Part shown: piece after piece, positions 62,063 through 64,000 of the stretch
Layout of the letters: each line of letters starts with the position of its first letter
Numbering within the stretch: the first letter of the stretch is position 1
DNA from: Sporomusa sphaeroides DSM 2875
GTDB lineage: Bacteria > Bacillota > Negativicutes > Sporomusales > Sporomusaceae
Length of the DNA: 64,000 nucleotides
Reading direction: 5' to 3'
NCBI RefSeq assembly: GCF_001941975.2
Contig: NZ_CP146991.1
Span: forward strand, 290,501 to 354,500
The notes under the pieces: model-generated
What the model was told of the DNA's origin: nothing
Databases searched by the model: none
What the model saw: only the letters and a program-made list of their open reading frames with translations
Translations under genes and position numbers: made by a program

Positions 62063-64000
62063 GTGATGGGCGAGTTAAACGCAGTATTATTGGGAAGTCC
62101 GGAAGTTTACTGGAATGGCAGGAAACTGGTTTTCCCTTTTGCCAAGAGTGAAGCGCTTCTTTATTACCTTTTAGTCAAGAAAAGTGCTTCGCGGGAAGAG
62201 TTGGCGGCACTATTATGGGGTGATATGGAGGACGCGGCAGCTAAGAAAAATTTGCGCAATACTATTTATCTGCTTAAAAAGCTGATTGCCGATGATTTTT
62301 TGTTGACACCATCACGGGCTAATGTGCTGCTGAATAGCCAAGCCATTGCTGCCAGCACCGATTTACAAGAATTTTTTGCTGCCGGGCTGGAGGAGTCGCT
62401 GGTTTTATACCGGGGAGAATTTTTAGCAGGCTTTGCCTGTAAGGACGCCGAGCTGTTTGAAACATGGTTAAGTGGTGAACGGGAGCAAATCAGAGAAGAA
62501 CTGGTCTCCCGTTTTACCAAAATCATTGTAGGCAAGATGAATAATAAGGATTACGCAAGTGCCAAACGTTACCTGAAGCGTCTGATTGCCTTGGATGAAC
62601 TTAATGAAAGCGCTTATCGCGCGCTAATGAAAATTTATGAACGCGAAGGCGCTTTTAATAAGGCTATTGATGTATATAGCGCACTTGCTGCAAAAGTTAG
62701 CGCTGAACTGGGATTAGAACCTGACGATAAAACAAAAGAAGTTTATAATCGTATTCGAGCGCGGAAATTCGTTAAGCCGGACAGACCGAAAGAGTTTGGC
62801 GGGGAAATATTTTTCGGACGGGAACGGGAATTAGCACTGCTTACCAATATGTATGAAAACTTTTGCGCCGGGCGGCAACCAAGGTCGCTGGTTCTGGTTT
62901 GTGGTGAACAGGGTGTGGGAAAGACGGCCATTGTGCAGCAGCTAACAGAGCGTGTGGGCAGTGGCAGTGTGCTTTTACGTACCCAGTGCTATCAAGCCGA
63001 ACAAGAGTACCCCTATAAGGCGTGGAACCAAATTCTAGGTCAGGCATTGGGACTCTTGGGAGAAAGAGGCGTAGTATTGCCTGCCATGTGGCAGCAGGTA
63101 ATATCCTATGTCTTTCCGGCCCTTGTCAACACTACAGTATCAGCCCCCCAGCACGGCTTAATCAATGCGTATGACATCCATGCCGGTATGGTGGAAGAAA
63201 TCATGGGCGCCATACTTGGTCAGGCTGCCGGTCAGGGGAAACTGCTCTTGATTGTGGAAGATATTCAATGGCTTGATACTTCCGGGTGGACGGCGCTAAA
63301 ATTTATTATCCGGGTCCTTGGCAGACAGGTATTGTGTATTGCTACCTGCCGCAGCGAATATCAGGAAGCCTGCGGGCGATTTACCGGAGAGTTTGAGAAG
63401 GCCGGTTTGCTGGAATATATTGTGTTAGAAAACTTTAGCCGGGAGGAAGTGGTCAGGTTTTCAACACAGGTGCTTCCGCCTGATAAGATACATGCCGAAT
63501 TACAACAGAAGCTTTATGAATATACAGAGGGAAATGCGCTGTTTTTAGTGGAGTGCTTCAAGCTTATTCAGTTAGGACAGGAACTGGGGCTTTCGGCACG
63601 ATTGCGCGGCGTTTTGCAGGAACGGTTCAATGCTGTTTCGGACAATGCCCGGAAAGTACTTGAAGTTATTTCAGTTTTTTTCAGCGATATTAGTTATGAT
63701 GAGATCTTCGCCGTCTGTGGTATGGATGAATTCGGGATTGTGGAAGCTATTGAAGAAATTCAGCAAAAACATTTGATTCAGGAAGTAGATAGCGCGGCAC
63801 TGGGGCGTAGAGGACCTATTTATAAATATAGCCATACGCGAATCCGGGAGTATGTGTACTCCCAGTTGTCATCTCTCAGGCAGCGAATGCTGCACAGAAA
63901 AGCCGGAACCTACCTGGAGGGATTGCTGGAGCGGGATTTCCGAGGCCAGGATTTATATTCGGAAATTTTGTATCATTATTCCCAGATTGAGGAGAAAGTC
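62063..64000 (+). CDS. BTAD-domain transcriptional regulator with AAA/STAND ATPase (partial, runs off the window)
   Basis: 646 codons are in the window and the frame stays open to the edge. It begins with an OmpR/PhoB-like winged helix plus BTAD (LLGSPEVYWNGRKLVFPFAK, YYLLVKKSASREELAALLWG, ALMKIYEREG), then an ATPase with P-loop CGEQGVGKTAIVQQ and Walker B LLLIVEDIQWLD. This is the SARP/AfsR-like or LuxR-like large regulator design without the N-terminal part of LuxR. GTG 62063 follows GGGAG, with ATG 62066 next to it. The C-terminus is unseen. A -10 TATAAT lies at 61989. Confidence 0.85.
   Translation, partial: MMGELNAVLLGSPEVYWNGRKLVFPFAKSEALLYYLLVKKSASREELAALLWGDMEDAAAKKNLRNTIYLLKKLIADDFLLTPSRANVLLNSQAIAASTDLQEFFAAGLEESLVLYRGEFLAGFACKDAELFETWLSGEREQIREELVSRFTKIIVGKMNNKDYASAKRYLKRLIALDELNESAYRALMKIYEREGAFNKAIDVYSALAAKVSAELGLEPDDKTKEVYNRIRARKFVKPDRPKEFGGEIFFGRERELALLTNMYENFCAGRQPRSLVLVCGEQGVGKTAIVQQLTERVGSGSVLLRTQCYQAEQEYPYKAWNQILGQALGLLGERGVVLPAMWQQVISYVFPALVNTTVSAPQHGLINAYDIHAGMVEEIMGAILGQAAGQGKLLLIVEDIQWLDTSGWTALKFIIRVLGRQVLCIATCRSEYQEACGRFTGEFEKAGLLEYIVLENFSREEVVRFSTQVLPPDKIHAELQQKLYEYTEGNALFLVECFKLIQLGQELGLSARLRGVLQERFNAVSDNARKVLEVISVFFSDISYDEIFAVCGMDEFGIVEAIEEIQQKHLIQEVDSAALGRRGPIYKYSHTRIREYVYSQLSSLRQRMLHRKAGTYLEGLLERDFRGQDLYSEILYHYSQIEEKV

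Overview
The window reads as chromosomal DNA of a spore-forming anaerobic Firmicute. Gene content and protein style (single-chain PurL, SpoIID, Spo0F with a sigma-H-like promoter, an RNA polymerase delta subunit, fsa next to glpX) fit the Negativicutes, probably a Sporomusa-like member of the Sporomusaceae, a group with an outer membrane. That placement is inference, since no rRNA gene is present. Nearly all genes lie on the + strand. I saw no tRNA, rRNA, CRISPR array or intact transposon.

0-26 kb is mostly housekeeping and cell-envelope DNA: the tail of a phosphate transporter, purL, an orphan binding-protein/histidine-kinase pair, speD, a cytochrome b561-type protein, a Mur ligase without the meso-DAP motif, vanW- and spoIID-type genes, a soluble chemoreceptor-like protein, a DUF1934-argS-rpoE-pyrG-sppA run, a minus-strand membrane protein, spo0F, then fsa and glpX.

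26-52 kb is the most unusual part. It centres on a type VII secretion (ESX/Ess)-like operon: a coiled-coil membrane protein, a 1536-aa FHA-FtsK/SpoIIIE ATPase of EssC type, a YukD-like ubiquitin-fold protein, five tandem WXG100 proteins, a sixth WXG-like protein with a low-complexity tail, and a lipoprotein-like protein. Around it lie DUF3137, LemA, DUF1036 and other exported or membrane proteins, a hybrid kinase/LuxR-type response regulator pair and a MalT-like LuxR regulator. EsaA, EssA and EssB are not recognisable. Two shared promoter designs tie the region into a likely regulon. One (GGATACTTTTCGGGTCTATT followed by TATAGT 40 nt from its start) precedes two transcription units exactly and a third loosely. 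The other (AAAATTACCC-N3-GGGTACTG, 21 nt before TATAATTT) precedes two more.

52-64 kb starts after a perfect 30-bp hairpin. It holds a hemolysin-III gene, decayed gene remnants, an HxlR regulator divergent from a TIGR04076 gene, and a cobalamin riboswitch with tandem terminators. The riboswitch leads an ABC importer of the nickel/peptide class plus an M14-type deacylase, probably a cobalt or cobalt-chelate uptake operon. Its second permease and its binding protein form one continuous reading frame across an A7 tract. A LysM/M23 peptidase and a BTAD-ATPase regulator cut by the window edge finish the window.

Three genes (8071, 12103, 54534) appear to start with ATT placed correctly behind strong Shine-Dalgarno sequences, a recurrent and unusual feature of this genome.
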